Source: Prosapia bicincta
Lineage: Eukaryota > Arthropoda > Insecta > Hemiptera > Cercopidae
Length of the DNA: 64,000 nt
Assembly (NCBI GenBank): GCA_036971475.1
Contig: JBAIZL010000006.1
Coordinates: 133,246,731 to 133,310,730, forward strand
Direction: 5' to 3'
The notes below the pieces were generated by a model. That model was not told where the DNA came from, did not search any database, and was given only the letters and a program-made list of their open reading frames with translations. A program made the position numbers and the translations under genes. How positions within the stretch are numbered: position 1 is the first letter of the stretch; each line of letters starts with the position of its first letter. Shown here in pieces: positions 13,019 to 24,845 of this stretch.

Positions 13019-13859
13019 TTATAACCTAAGTTATTATAAAATATAACTTTTCTTTTAGGTTATATATTTAATTACCTTAACACTCTTTTGTCTCACCATC
13101 AGGATTGTAATTAATTAACACCAATAAACATTTTAACATAACTTGCATTTATTCTTGACACTTAATTAACACACATTATAACCATTGTTCTTAATACTAT
13201 TTGTGACAAGATTGATTCCTTAATTATATTACAATTACAAAAAAAACAAAGGTGGACACTTGAGGCTTTAGGTTATTACAATAAAGTTTAAATTGACAGT
13301 GTTAATTGCTCTTTCTCTGGAGTCGTTATTATGGATCTTTTTTATAAATCAGAACATGGTGAAAAAAACTGGATTATTATTTTATACTAAAGAATTTAAA
13401 AAGGTTCTGAATTTACGGTTTTTAAAGTTCTGTTGGCTAATTTTAATGAAATTAAAAAAAAACAGTACTTATTGTTTGTCGATTCCTTGGATCTTGACCG
13501 TTGATACTGCTTCGATGCACTTTCACATAACTTTTTTAATATTCCTAATTCTTTATTAATTTACTTACGTCGCACTTTTACCTTTTAAATTATACAAATA
13601 CAAAAAATTACATTTCCCTTAGTTTTACTAACAAATTTTAAACCTAATTAACATTACTGAAACTTGGCCCCCCCCCAATACACGCCCTCTTCTGACGTTC
13701 TTCCAAGACTCCCCGATCACTTTCTTTTTTAACCCCGCGTTATCTCTCACGCTTACTTATTTTCAGTTAATTTGGTTATTCCCATAACCATCTACAAAGA
13801 CCTTGCCGCAACGGTACATTATTATAACCCAGATAATTTGGGAAGTCCTATCTTAAAAT
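13019..13859. other. AT-rich stretch, no gene recognised
   Basis: A plus-strand frame of 88 codons (13,293-13,559) is Leu/Phe/Ile-rich with no domain or signal I can name. A nine-base C run lies near 13,669. Confidence 0.4.
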
Positions 13860-13864
13860 AGTAC

Positions 13865-14837
13865 TTACTTTACTTTATCCAACGCCCGTCTGTGGCAGTT
13901 GGGCCATTTGACGCCGAGCCTCCCAGTACCGAGCAGTGATGTCGTCAAGAGCATGGTTGAGAGCATGGTGGGGTAGGTGAGCAGGTGACTTGCCACCATA
14001 ATTTCCGTGGAACAGAGTGGATACACGTCCGATTCGGCTATGTCAAACCGGTGTAGGTGTGCCTGCAGATAGTCGTGACCGGATTCCAGGCGGAACTTTG
14101 CAACAGCTTCACTACTCTCCAGATGACCAGCTATGTGGCCTGGGATCGCTAAGTTTGCCCATATTTTGCCCGTGGATGCGTTTATTAGTGAGCCTGTAAT
14201 GGTAGAGTCAATTTGGGATTTTGCTGTTTTAAGGGTTTGGAGAGTTTCAGGTTGCTCCTTCTCTGCTCCTTTTTTGGCCATTTCATCCGACTTTTCGTTT
14301 CCTGGAAGGCCCACGTGGCTGGACGTTCCAGCCCATGCTAATAAGGTTGGCTAATTTCTTGCGGCAGTTCGAGGCATTCAGGCTTTCAGTGGGTTTGTTG
14401 TTGCTGAGGGCAGAGATTGCAGCCTGTGAGCCTGTAAGAAACACAACACTGCTTGGTTGTAAGTTTAGCACCTCCATACTACTGGCCACCTCAGTGACGG
14501 CACATATTTCTCCCTCGAAGTTACTAGAGTTCCTGCCAACAGCTGAAGATTGCTGGAAAACCCCGCAGTAGGATCCTGCCCCAGCAGAATTAGTTTCAGG
14601 TATGTAAGAACCGTCTGTATAGACATGAAGCCACTCGTTACTCGGGTAAAGATTATGAATGGTTTCGAGAGCGTTTTTCCTTAGTTCTGTTGGGTTGGTC
14701 TCCTTTTTACTGCTTAAAGGGTTCAGCAGCAGAAGGTTTACTTTTGGCAGAGCGTCGACTACCTCAATGAAACTTTGCAGTGGTGCTGGGCTCGGGGTGG
14801 AGATGTTATACTTCGCTCTTAGTGCTTCGGCGTGCAC
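13865..14837 (-). pseudogene. LINE RNase H domain and C-terminal zinc-knuckle, frameshifted
   Basis: Two overlapping minus-strand frames make up this part. The first (14,837-14,283) begins in the linker and reads TDGSYIPE (about residues 74-81) and FEGE (107-110), the first Asp and the Glu of RNase H. The third position, normally Asp in a SDSQAA phrase, reads LTGSQAA (134-140), so a catalytic Asp has become Gly. The second frame (14,314-13,865) continues with HVGLPGNEKSDEMAKKGAE, the last RNase H motif, then FRLESGHDYLQAHLHRF and YPLC, the usual His/Cys tail. A frameshift near 14,310 joins them. The piece is non-functional. Confidence 0.85.
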
Positions 14838-15143
14838 TAGGGGGGTGGTTTGAGTTTTTAACCTCTAAGTTGCTGATCTGTACCTACTCCAGTGACTGGA
14901 GTGTATTCGCCTAGCTCTTTCCCAAAATTTTAAAGTGATTTTTCCCTTCTGGATTCCAGGGGTTCTATATCTGCTTGTAACTGCATCGCCACTATGGGGG
15001 TGGATTTGGCACCTCCAGTGATCGTCTTTAGGGCATTGTTTTGGACCACGTCATAGATAAGAATACTGTTAGAGGAGAGAGATACAACATCGCTCCCATA
15101 CTCCATCACTGGACGGACGTATGTGTTGTAGGCCGTGCTTAGG

Positions 15144-16172
15144 TCATCTTGTGTTGCCCCCCAACTTGGTTGACGTCAATCGCTTCAGTAGATTGTTGCG
15201 CGTTTGTGCTTTTTCAGCCGTAGATGTTACATGGCTGTTGTAGGAAAGCCTGGTATCTAGTATAATGCCGAGATACCTCGATTGAGTTGTTTGCTGGAGG
15301 TTTGTGCCCCTGTATTGGACCTGAAATGTGCCTGGTTTAGTTGAGAGTGTGAATAGTTGGGCAGTGGTTTTCTCCGAACTAACCTCCATTTTGTTTTGAT
15401 TTGACCATTTTTCTAGGCTGATAAGTGCGGAGTTAGTTGCATCTTGTAGGTGTTGTATGCCGCTGCCTGTTGCCCATAATACCACATCGTCAGCAAAAAA
15501 GAGACACTGCATTCCCAAAATTGATTCAATAGCCTGCTGAAGGTCGTCTATCATGACATTGAATAATAAACAGCTAAGCACCGCTCCCTGGGGAAGACCC
15601 TGTCGTAGTTGGCGGTAAGAAGATGTACTGTTTTGAAACTTGCACCTGATAAAGCGGTGAGATAAGAAGCTTTTGATCCACCTGAGTATGTTACCGGTCA
15701 CTCCCCTGCGTTTCAGCTTGTGTAGGAGCAAATGCCGCCAGATTTTGTCATATGCTGCTTTGCAATCAACGAAAACAGCGAGGGTTGATTGTTTATGGTT
15801 AAACCCATCCTTGACCGCTTGTGTAAGCTTGACGATTTGGTCTGTATTCGATCTATATTTGCGGAAGCCAGCTTGGTTGTAGCTTATTGCTTCGATGGTT
15901 TTCAGAAACTCGCGCAGTCTGCGTTCGATAATTTTTTCTGCCACCTTGCAACATACACTGGTGAGAGAGATGGGCCGGTAACTAGACAGCAGGTTCGCAG
16001 GTTTCCCCTTTTTTAACAGTGATATTATCTCGGCTTTCCTCCATTGATGGGGGCCTCTGGTCTTCCATGTGAGATTAATGAGTTTGAGAAATGTTTGTTT
16101 TGTGGTTTCTCCTAGGTGGCGAACAAAATCGGGAAATATACCGTCAGATCCCTCAGATTTGCAATTCTTCAA
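15144..16172 (-). pseudogene. LINE reverse transcriptase fragment
   Basis: The 342-codon frame is the palm and thumb of a LINE reverse transcriptase, which in an intact element copies its RNA into DNA at a nicked target. Visible motifs are SYRPISLTS (about residue 64), the first catalytic Asp in VFVDCKAAYD (133-142), GLPQGAVLS (192-200), and the catalytic FFADD (225-229). The listed start is an internal Met: upstream codons keep the same frame to about 16,222. At 15,144 the frame is lost and homology continues in another frame, so a C-terminal frameshift has broken it. Catalytic residues are intact in this part. Confidence 0.88.
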
Positions 16173-16225
16173 GCAAGCTATAGCTAGCTCAAGGTCTTGA
16201 AGTGTAAAGGGGTTGTCAAATGTAC

Positions 16226-17617
16226 AACATGGATATATATTATTTCATTATACCTTTATGTAACAAAAATGCATTATATTCAGTGAAAATATGGCAGAAT
16301 GCCAAGTATAAGATCACGAGGAAAAACAAGAATCACAGTAAGAAAATATTACGAGTTTTACGTGTGTTATACCTAAGAGCTAATAACTAAAACACTCCTG
16401 AAGTAGTTATTGAAGGCTAGATAGCACATTTTGGAATGTGCTTAGGTTGCTGTAAATGTATGATTTACAAAGTATGTGAGAGGTATGCCAGAGAACAATT
16501 CTAGCGAGCAGCTCCCACATGATCCAGGACCGTACTATAATTGAAGAAGTGAATGTAAATACTTTCTTAATATTCTAAGAAACGCAGATCAAGTGCCTTT
16601 TCATTTTTATATGTTAACTAATGTAACAGTAAATTAAAAAGAAGATATATGAGTCATTATGAAATCAACAGGAATTGAAATATCCAGAGTAACACTTATA
16701 CTGGGTCTAATGGCGCATTGTATTCAGAAATGGATGGATGAATAAAAATTAAAGTAGGACTGGGTACAAACTGTGTGGAGTAAATGTTATACCAACTTTA
16801 AAAATAAAACCTTGATGTTATTTCTCAATGGATTTTTTTTGTGAAATGTCTAGAATAACAAAATCAGTTTCATAAAATAAACACAGACCCTTTAATCATT
16901 CTTGAGGCAATGACATCTCAGCTCAAATTTATGGATATAGTTGTAAATGATACATTCAAGGATAACCTCAAGAAGCAATTGGCAAACTATCTTTTCGCAA
17001 ATAATAACTCTGAAACATCAACAAAATTTTTTTTTATAAGAAATATTATCAATAAAAACTAAATCTGTTACAATGTTGCATAGACCATGATATGAATGGA
17101 AATGAGAAGAGGAACATGCAGAATAAGGATTCAGACTGTTGTGATGAGAGTAAATGTCGTGATGTCAAAGATATTTGCACAATAGAGATCTGTGATACCA
17201 CATTTTGAGTTTTTAAAATTCTGCAGTAATGTAATATAATTTTACAATAACTTTTTAAAATTTGTGCCCAATAATTCAAGTTTTATATAACAAAGTTTAT
17301 TGCACAATTCCACAATGAGTGTTTTATCAACTTTTTTTTATTTAGCTTGGATATTAGGCACAGATTTTTCCAACCTGATGTCTTATATTTGGAATATATG
17401 GATTTGGTTTATGTTAAATTTCATATTTTTTTATCATTTAGGCATACAGTACTTGTTACTTGAGATGGTATACTAAGCATTTATCAGTGATATAGTTAAA
17501 TGCTATCTCTGACCATTTTAGTTGACAGGATTTGTCTCAACAAACACAGTCAAGGTGAGGGATTACAGTAAGGTAACTGCCAGAGGTTACTGCCAGACAT
17601 AATTTTAAAACTTACCT
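16226..17617. other. AT-rich stretch, nothing recognised
   Basis: Only short reading frames occur, such as 76 codons at 17,049-17,279 on the minus strand, with no domain. No repeat or RNA gene was seen. Confidence 0.45.
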
Positions 17618-18619
17618 TTAACCCTAGAGGACTCGCGCGGGGTAATTATTCTCCCAGTGAGTTTTCAACAAAGATTATAAAACAGTTGCAAATCCTGATA
17701 TTCTTCCGCCCCTTACATACCTTCTAATTGACTCGCCCTGTATCTATTTCTGTCCCTACATCAGGTAGTTTGACAGTTTTTGTTTACTTATAACGGTTTG
17801 AAGTTATTGTTGCAACCTTTTTATCACATAAATTAATTTTCATTTTTTTTGCAAGATTACTGTGAGTGAATCTTACTATGTTTCGTATTTTGTGAGGAAT
17901 TTATCACTGATGTTCGTTTTAATTTATAAATTTAATAATCTATTTTAAATTATCTATGCATATATTTTGTCATGGCGATAATAGGGAACACAAATTTTGT
18001 ATTTGTAACTTTTCAAGAGAGAGAGAGACGTAAAGGAAACTTTTTTGAAGGAATTAAAGCATTATTTGGGGTATTGTATATTTGTGGAGCAATGATGTCT
18101 TCGTAAAACATTCTAAAGGTATATGGACAACAGACAGAACTGGTTTGCATTTCTATTTTCTCTTGCAAGGATTACGTTTTGATATATATTGTGTTTGTAC
18201 ACTATTCTTGTCTATAAAATATTTTGTTTTCAAGATTATTGTAACAAAAAACGTTTATTTACAATATAGGCTATAGCTTTATATTTGGCAATATTACAAA
18301 GAAACATTTTAATTACAGGCGTGATTTTTTCCCTAAGAACTTAGACAAAAAACAATAAATGCTGTGCTATTTGTGGGAAAAGTGTTTGTAAAGAGCATTT
18401 AGTTGAAGTATGTGAAGAGGGTTTTGATGTATAAAAAAGTAAATAATATTGCATGAGTTTGTTCATATCTTTTATAGTATAACAAAATATGTTTAAATAA
18501 TTTTTTTATTTATAACATTAAATATTTTACTGATATTGACCTGAAAACTAATTGGGGTAAAAAATTACCCCGCGCGAGGTCTGGTGTAACGGGTATTAGC
18601 GCGAATCCTCTAGAGTTAA
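17618..18619 (+). mobile_element. 994-bp internally deleted piggyBac-like element with TTAA target duplication
   Basis: The element is bounded by TTAA at 17,618-17,621 and 18,616-18,619. The left end reads CCCTAGAGGACTCGCGCG and the right end, on the other strand, CTCTAGAGGATTCGCGC; a second matching block (cgcgcggggtaatt) lies just inside both ends. TTAA sites and CCCTAGA-type termini are diagnostic of piggyBac. Inside, transposase fragments are readable on the plus strand: EGIKALFGVLYICGAMMS (about 18,046-18,099), then WTTDRTGLHFYFLLQGLRFD in a neighbouring frame, and a Cys-rich C-terminal tail. A normal transposase is near 600 residues, so most of the core is deleted. Confidence 0.82.
18354..18434 (+). 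pseudogene. piggyBac transposase C-terminal Cys-rich tail
   Basis: The frame reads CCAICGKSVCKEH and ends at a stop at 18,432-18,434. Spaced CxxC and C-x-x-H pairs just before the stop are the RING-like cysteine-rich domain that closes piggyBac transposases and binds the element's ends. Its preservation while the catalytic core is gone fits an internal deletion derivative. Position, 180 bases inside the right terminus, is as expected for the family. Confidence 0.7.
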
Positions 18620-19204
18620 CAGAATAAATAGTAAATTAACATAAATCTATACCTTTTGCTTTTTACAAGGTTGTACACCAAATAATCTGAAACTAATTTC
18701 TCTAAAACACATTTAAAAAAATTTTAAATAAAGGAAAGAAATTATAGTAAATTTAATTACTATAGCATCCAGCAAGGCTATTGGCTGTTTTTTTCACAAA
18801 TGAAAGTCACTGCTACTATAGAAGAAAAATATTTAACACACAATAATAATTATATAACGTAGATACAAGTACTGCGTCACTTCATACACTTCCTCTTACT
18901 CGGGTTTAACCAAATTTAAGGTAAATTGTGAAAGATGCTATACTGTTGCTTGAAATGTAAACCAAAATTATCATTCAAAACACTTTATTTTCCTAACAAA
19001 ATGAAAATACTAAGATATATTTGTTTTAAAAAAAGTATATAAATAACTGGAAAAAAGCCATGTCCTCTTATGATCAAAGTTATTTTGATGACAATAATTG
19101 TTTCCCATAAAGTGTGGATAGAAAACAAATGACCCAATCACATACCTAACCTATCAATAATACCAGACCAATTGTTTACACTAAAATGATGTTTAAAGCA
19201 GCAG

Positions 19205-19300
19205 TCAGTAGGTGGTGGGTTGTCATCTCACTGCTGCAAAGAGGACAGGTGCTGGTATGCATAGGCCAAACCTGAGTAAGTGCTTCCAAGTAGAAATGGA
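19205..19300 (-). pseudogene. possible LINE ORF2 C-terminal zinc-knuckle scrap
   Basis: Read on the minus strand this segment gives TQVWPMHTSTCPLCSSEMTT followed by HHLL, the CxxC...H...H spacing found after RNase H in LINEs. Compare YPLCSTEIMVASHLL in the LINE at 13.9 kb. It is very short and has no neighbours of the same kind, so the call is tentative. Confidence 0.35.
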
Positions 19301-19335
19301 AGCTCATTTCTTAAATGAGTTAATGGATGTCTGTT

Positions 19336-20478
19336 TTAACTTTTAACTACCGTCGTCGTGCCTGACAGGCACTGGTACCTAAGGGGTTGTTTAGCTTCTC
19401 CCGCCCTAATACTCAAGGTCATGGAGTTCAGTAGCTTCCTATTTAGTAATTCTTTTCATGGCGTTAGTGTTGTTTGCACGATTTTGTGCATTGTATTAGT
19501 TTTATAATAACATGAATTTTTGGTTGTGCCTCACAGGTACAACGTCAGTATTTGTGTCACATTTTAAACTTTTATAGTATTTTTTTGTTTTCCCCTATTT
19601 ATGTCATTATAGTATTCAATTACATAAATTGAAGAAATGGATAGACCTGGACCTTCTGGATTAAAAAGGAAACTAATTTCAACTAATGAGTCTCAAGTAG
19701 TAGAAATATAAGAGTGATTTTGAACATACCATCATTGTCAGGTTACTTGAAGAAGAAAATGATTCAGGTGCTGTATCTAATAAACAACTTTTAGAAGGCA
19801 TCAAAGTGAATAGGGGAACTGTGCAGAAAAGTGAAGATGTAATTGAGCAAAGAGATCATGATTCCGAATCTCAACAAAGCGTATCAGACGATTAAGATGA
19901 TTTCGAAGAATTGCAACATTCAGAAATTTACAAATTTGTCTATTTGTGTAGATAAATTGTTATAAACAATGTAGAATTCTTACAGCAACAAAAAATAGAA
20001 AGACTAGTTACACTTTGTAAGCTGTCTACATCAAATGTGTCTAGAATGTTCTGAGCTGCTGTGTAAAGAGACTGCTGTCAAAATTGAGTTATTATTTCCA
20101 ATGTCAGTTTCCATATACAGAACTTTTAATGTGTCAAATGTTGTTTTTTATACAAAGTTGAGTGTGTACAGTCAGTGAACAAAATATAATTATTGTGTTT
20201 ATCATCGTGAGAATATAATCCTTTTTAGCTAAGCTGCACTATGATCTGTGGAAGGTAGGACTACAGTTTTCAATTAGTAAATAAAAAATAACCTATCTTA
20301 TAAAATTATGTGTAAATATAGTCACTTGCAAACAGGATATATTAAAAAACCATTTTCATACAGTAAATGCAAGATAAATTGTTAAACCATACAATAAATC
20401 ACACTTAGACCCTTCGTGCCGGTGAGGCTCACAGGATAGTAACGTGACAAGGATTGCAGAACGATAGTTGAAAGTTAA
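19336..20478 (+). mobile_element. second TTAA-flanked, piggyBac-like deletion derivative, 1,135 bp
   Basis: TTAA stands at 19,336-19,339 and 20,475-20,478. The ends inside them match as inverted repeats: CTTTTAACTACCGT on the left and CTTTCAACTATCGT on the other strand at the right. Subterminal sequences on both sides also carry related cctYacaggcac-type blocks. A plus-strand start at 19,637 reads MDRPGPSGLKRKLIST, and a later frame gives an acidic LLEEENDSGAVSN segment with SESQQSVSDD, similar in character to the acidic N-terminus of piggyBac transposases. No catalytic core remains. The termini differ from those at 17.6 kb, so this is another family. Confidence 0.55.
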
Positions 20479-20479
20479 A

Positions 20480-23400
20480 GCAGCGAAGAAGGTTATACTT
20501 ATCACTATTTCAAGTTGGCATTTTATAAAAAGTACATTAATAAAAAGTACATAAAAAGATATTAATCTTCATACATAAAGTAAATTCAAAAATATATGGA
20601 TGCATTTTAAAATATGTTTATTTTATTATATAGAAGGGAAAGATTGATTTTAAAAGTATAGCAAAATGATAATGTATATGTAATGTATCAAAGGGTATGG
20701 TAAATATCAGTTTTATTCAAAAAATAATAAGAAATAAAATCAAATCGAGGAACTAATAGGCGGGAATTGTTTACAGAATATAACAAAGTATAATGAATAG
20801 ACAATACTTTAAAAAAATGATCACATCTTAGAGATAATATAAAAGCAATAGTGTAGTGGTTGGTATGAACAATGTAATGTTTACGTAAAAGAGACAAGTG
20901 ATAAAATGTTAACTATTGAGTTTGTTTGAATCAACATTGGACAGCCACTGAGAGAAGCTGTTGCAAAGGACATACCTTCTGAACACATAACAAGAGTTAG
21001 ATATGTATATGTAGAAAATAATGATTGTATTTGCAGATTTCGTGTTGTACATCTTGTGGTTTATCAAACTACTACTTTTAGTATCAATTGGCAAAAAAAT
21101 CACCACTTACTGTTATTTTTAGTCACACACGTTTCCCACAGCTGTTCAACCCTGTGAGTCAGGGGCAAGACTCCTGCTATTTCATATCTCAGTTCCCAGT
21201 ATTTACAACTAACAAAATCTTTTTAAACTCCTAAAATAAATCATATTTAACAGTATACCTACTCTCTGAAAATACTTTCTCACAACTTTAGAGACTGAAG
21301 TATAAAATAAAAACCATGAAATGATGTTAACGATGTACCACAGCTACCACACTTTAGCACAATATATCACTCCTAAGGGATATTTCTCATTGGACTAATG
21401 ACAGTTATTATGATTGTGAGAGGCTACACACTTGGTTTGTAAATACATTTAAACAAATAAACATGTACGGAAATAAAATTAACTAACATCATACACAGAT
21501 ACCTAAACTTGCTCTAGTGGCAATCCTAATATGGACAGGTAAAAGCGTATTAGTAATAAACACCTAAAGAAAATGAAGTAATAGGTCTATAATAGTACAT
21601 GAGAATGTGAACAATACACACAAACTTCCATGTGAATATGAGGACAAGAGTTGCAAACTTCTACCTAAATATTAACATATCTGCCTAGCTGCACATTTTT
21701 ATTGTCTCTGTAGGTTTGGCTCTGATCTGTGTATGTCGGAATTAAGGTTCAGTAATTGGCCAGGAGGGCCTATTGAATTGCAACAAGTATCACATTGACC
21801 GCATGACAATCCACATGAGTAGTATGACACATGAAGTCCCACATTCTAACAACTGTGTTATGATTTCACATCCCAATAAAACATTATTGAGATGTCATGA
21901 ATTCAATACTTGAGATTTATTTAATTAAAACAGTAATATTATAGTGGACAAGAGTATATGTGTTTTTAGTGGGTTTAACTCACATGTATGTAAATTTAAT
22001 TCTAAGTGTATTGGTGGTCCTCATGCATAGGCTATAAGTGGAGAGGTGTTAAATTAGCTGGACGTATTATGAAATTATTGAAGTCCTTCCCAATGAACCA
22101 TCGAGTAATTACTTGATTAATAAATACCTGTTATGAATATTAATATATGCAATATATATTTCAAAGATTCTCTACACTTGTATGTAATAGTATGAAACCT
22201 TTCAGTAGTGGTAGAAAAACTTACCTGAATGTACAAACCTTGTTTAACTAGTCTTAGGTCGATTTCTTTTTTCCACCACCTCTACTTGCTTTCCTTTCAC
22301 CAATTTTCAATTGCCTGCATTGCTAATACTAATAAAGTATTGATGGGATCTGAGTAGCCTATTAAAAACTGTGGTTTTCTTTGTATTTCAAGTCATCATG
22401 TCAAATTATGAATTATATTCTAAAATGGCATTCAACTAACTGATGGAAATTCTGAATTGAAATTCTACATTATAAATAGAAAATATAATAATAAATTAAA
22501 TTTATTTCTAAAATAATGTTTTTGTACATTTTTTAAAGATAATTTAAACTTAAAGTGTTTACTAATTACTAAACGGTGCCCTCTCCACTGTAACAACTTT
22601 GTCACATTCAGTCACTTGAGAAAGGCCAAACTTTCTACACTACTTGTTTTCGTTAATATGTAACTAGTAATGATAAAAAGTAATGATAACTTCTGACATT
22701 GCTAGTGCCAAGAGGCTGTTGTTAGTAATGGGAGAGAGAGAAGACAATCTGGACAATTGCCCTCCTGGCACCTGCCTTTAAGCAGTTCACTCTGTATTGC
22801 ATGTACTAAAATCGAGAAACCATTTCCTGTTTAGGGGAAGTGGGAAATTTATGTGAGGAAAAGAGTAAAGTGTAGGTTTAAATGTATATTAAATTTCGTA
22901 GTACTTTGAAGAATATTAATTATTTGTTTACATCAGCTATTTCTATTATTATTTAAAAACTCACAAATATGAAGCAGGTAAAATATCAAACAAAGATTAA
23001 AGTAATTTTTGTTTTACAAATGTATTATATACTAATAATACTACTAACAGATTATAAAACATCAACAAATTTATTCTTTGGTAACAATTAATACAATAAT
23101 AGTACTAATTTTTATTCCTATAAAAAAAGGAATTCTATTAAATATGTAACTTATTTCAAACAGATATATATTTAGTTGTTTATTGCCAATGAGATTTTTG
23201 TTCACGACCAACGAATTCCAGACTTCACGAGGTTTTTTATTAAGTCCTTTTTCTTTATAAAATCATAATTTCTTGGGTTTAAAACCCAAAATTTATGTTG
23301 TGACTGTATCTCAGAAGGTAAATGAAATACTTTCATTGTTGACTACATAACTTTATAATTGTGATTTTAAAATTATGCAGTAATAAATTCCTTATAGTAA

Positions 23401-23687
23401 ACCATAAAAGACTAAGAGTGTTACAGCCAATCTTCATAGTTCATCATAATCTTCAAAATTCTATCGAGTTCTTGGTAATGACTTTCAAGGTATATAACAA
23501 CTCATTGATTTCACAACTTCTAACAGTGCTCTACTTATGTAAATATTCTACTATATAAAAAAAATGTTGAAGGAAACAGCCCAACTATAGTTTGTTTTAA
23601 TGTTAAAATTATTTTCAAAACATCAAGCAGAATAACCAACATGATCAACTAAATGTAAGTATGTATATTATTAAAGGAATATAGTAT
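20480..23687. other. AT-rich stretch, nothing recognised
   Basis: No frame longer than about 70 codons and no domain was seen on either strand. The sequence is consistent with intergenic DNA or a large intron. Confidence 0.45.
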
Positions 23688-24333
23688 GAAGCTACAGCAT
23701 AGTGGATAATCCAATCTTTGCAATTCCAATAGATCTATTTCCCAAGCAATAACATAGTTTCTACCTATTTCCATTACCACGGAGTAACTGTAATGAGTAC
23801 ATCAATCCCTAATAAACATTTTTTTAAAATTTCTTTAAATATTAGAGAAAATAATTATTGTAACCATTTGTAATCCAAACCAGCGGTGCATCCAGAATTT
23901 CGACATTTTAAAGACATCTACAACAGGAGGGGACATCAACTGTTTTTTATATTTCCCGAATCAGTCAAGTTATTTCAGTGCATGCTGCTTTGTTTTACTT
24001 TAGGACGCAAACTCAACAACTGTGTATAATTAACTGATATTCCTGAAGCTTTTTATTATTGATCCATTTAAATATTAACATTTTAATTTGCTAATTAACT
24101 GATGCGCTTTATATTTCAGGCACAAATGAAACTACAGCATGGTGGGTAACACCATCCACTGATTCCAATAGATTTATTACAGGCAAGTGCTCTGCCCAAG
24201 CAATAACATAGTTTCTACCTATTTCCATTACCTCGGAATAACTTTAATGAGTACCGCAATCCCTATGACACATTTATTCAAAATCCAATAAACAAAGGAA
24301 AATATTTATTGTATTTATTTGTAACCAGACCAA
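23688..24333 (+). repeat. direct duplication of a roughly 200-bp segment
   Basis: Segment 23,688-23,885 and segment 24,127-24,333 share long blocks, including ccaagcaataacatagtttc and ctacctatttccatta, and both open with a gaa-ctacagcat phrase. The second copy has a short extra piece (caggcaagtgctctg). About 240 bases separate them. No coding potential is visible, and no element end was found. Confidence 0.75.
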
Positions 24334-24574
24334 AATTTTCCCAACTCAACTTGGTGCGAAAGCATTTTCAGACCCATCTTTATATGAACCTTTTTTGTTA
24401 GTTTTGCATGTTGATCCATCTCCTGAAGTATTTTTGTTTCCATGTTACACTGAATTTATATTTGGAACATTAGAGTGTTGCTATGCAACACGAACTGAAT
24501 ACAAAATGTGTCATTTTAGAGTGTTGATCTGGCTTAGTGTTTTTACTGATGAGAGGTCTACCTCTTCAGGCTTA

Positions 24575-24740
24575 CGGCCGCCGTGATCACCGAAATTGTC
24601 ACCTTTTGATAATAACTTATGGGGATATTTAAAAAATAAAGTATATGCCAAAAAACATCATACGCACCATTATAGATCCTGACCTCCAGTCTCTATTTCA
24701 GAATATGCTACACCACGCTACGATATGCGTAAAAGGTGAC
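24575..24740 (+). pseudogene. mariner-type transposase C-terminal fragment
   Basis: The plus-strand frame reads RPP, a stop, then SPKLSPFDNNLWGYLKNKVY. This is the hallmark around the third catalytic acidic residue of mariner-like DDE/D transposases (PPxSPDLxPxDxxLWGxLKNxVY). Several in-frame stops, and no upstream catalytic domain that I can find, make it a short fossil. Confidence 0.65.
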
Positions 24741-24845
24741 GATGATCACTCTCAATGTATTTAGTAACGTACACATATAGGACTATTGAATAAAACAAAA
24801 ATTGAAAACTTGTTGCTCTTCATGACGAGCTGGTTGTTAACTATT

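Larger units (their letters stand above)
13860..16225 (-). mobile_element. 5'-truncated non-LTR retrotransposon with RT, RNase H and terminal zinc-knuckle
   Basis: This LINE reads from about 16,225 down to about 13,860. In order it holds a reverse transcriptase (16,172-15,144), a connecting segment that is still readable at 15,130-14,930 (TYVRPVMEYGSDVVS and onward), an RNase H domain (14,837-14,260) and a C-terminal His/Cys segment ending with DVYPLC. RT followed by RNase H in one element is typical of the I/LOA-type group of insect LINEs. The endonuclease domain and ORF1 are missing: homology begins in the linker FDNPFTLQDLELAI at about 16,222. Several frame changes show that the copy is dead. 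The 3' end carries a short taaag-like repeat rather than a clear poly(A). Confidence 0.85.
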
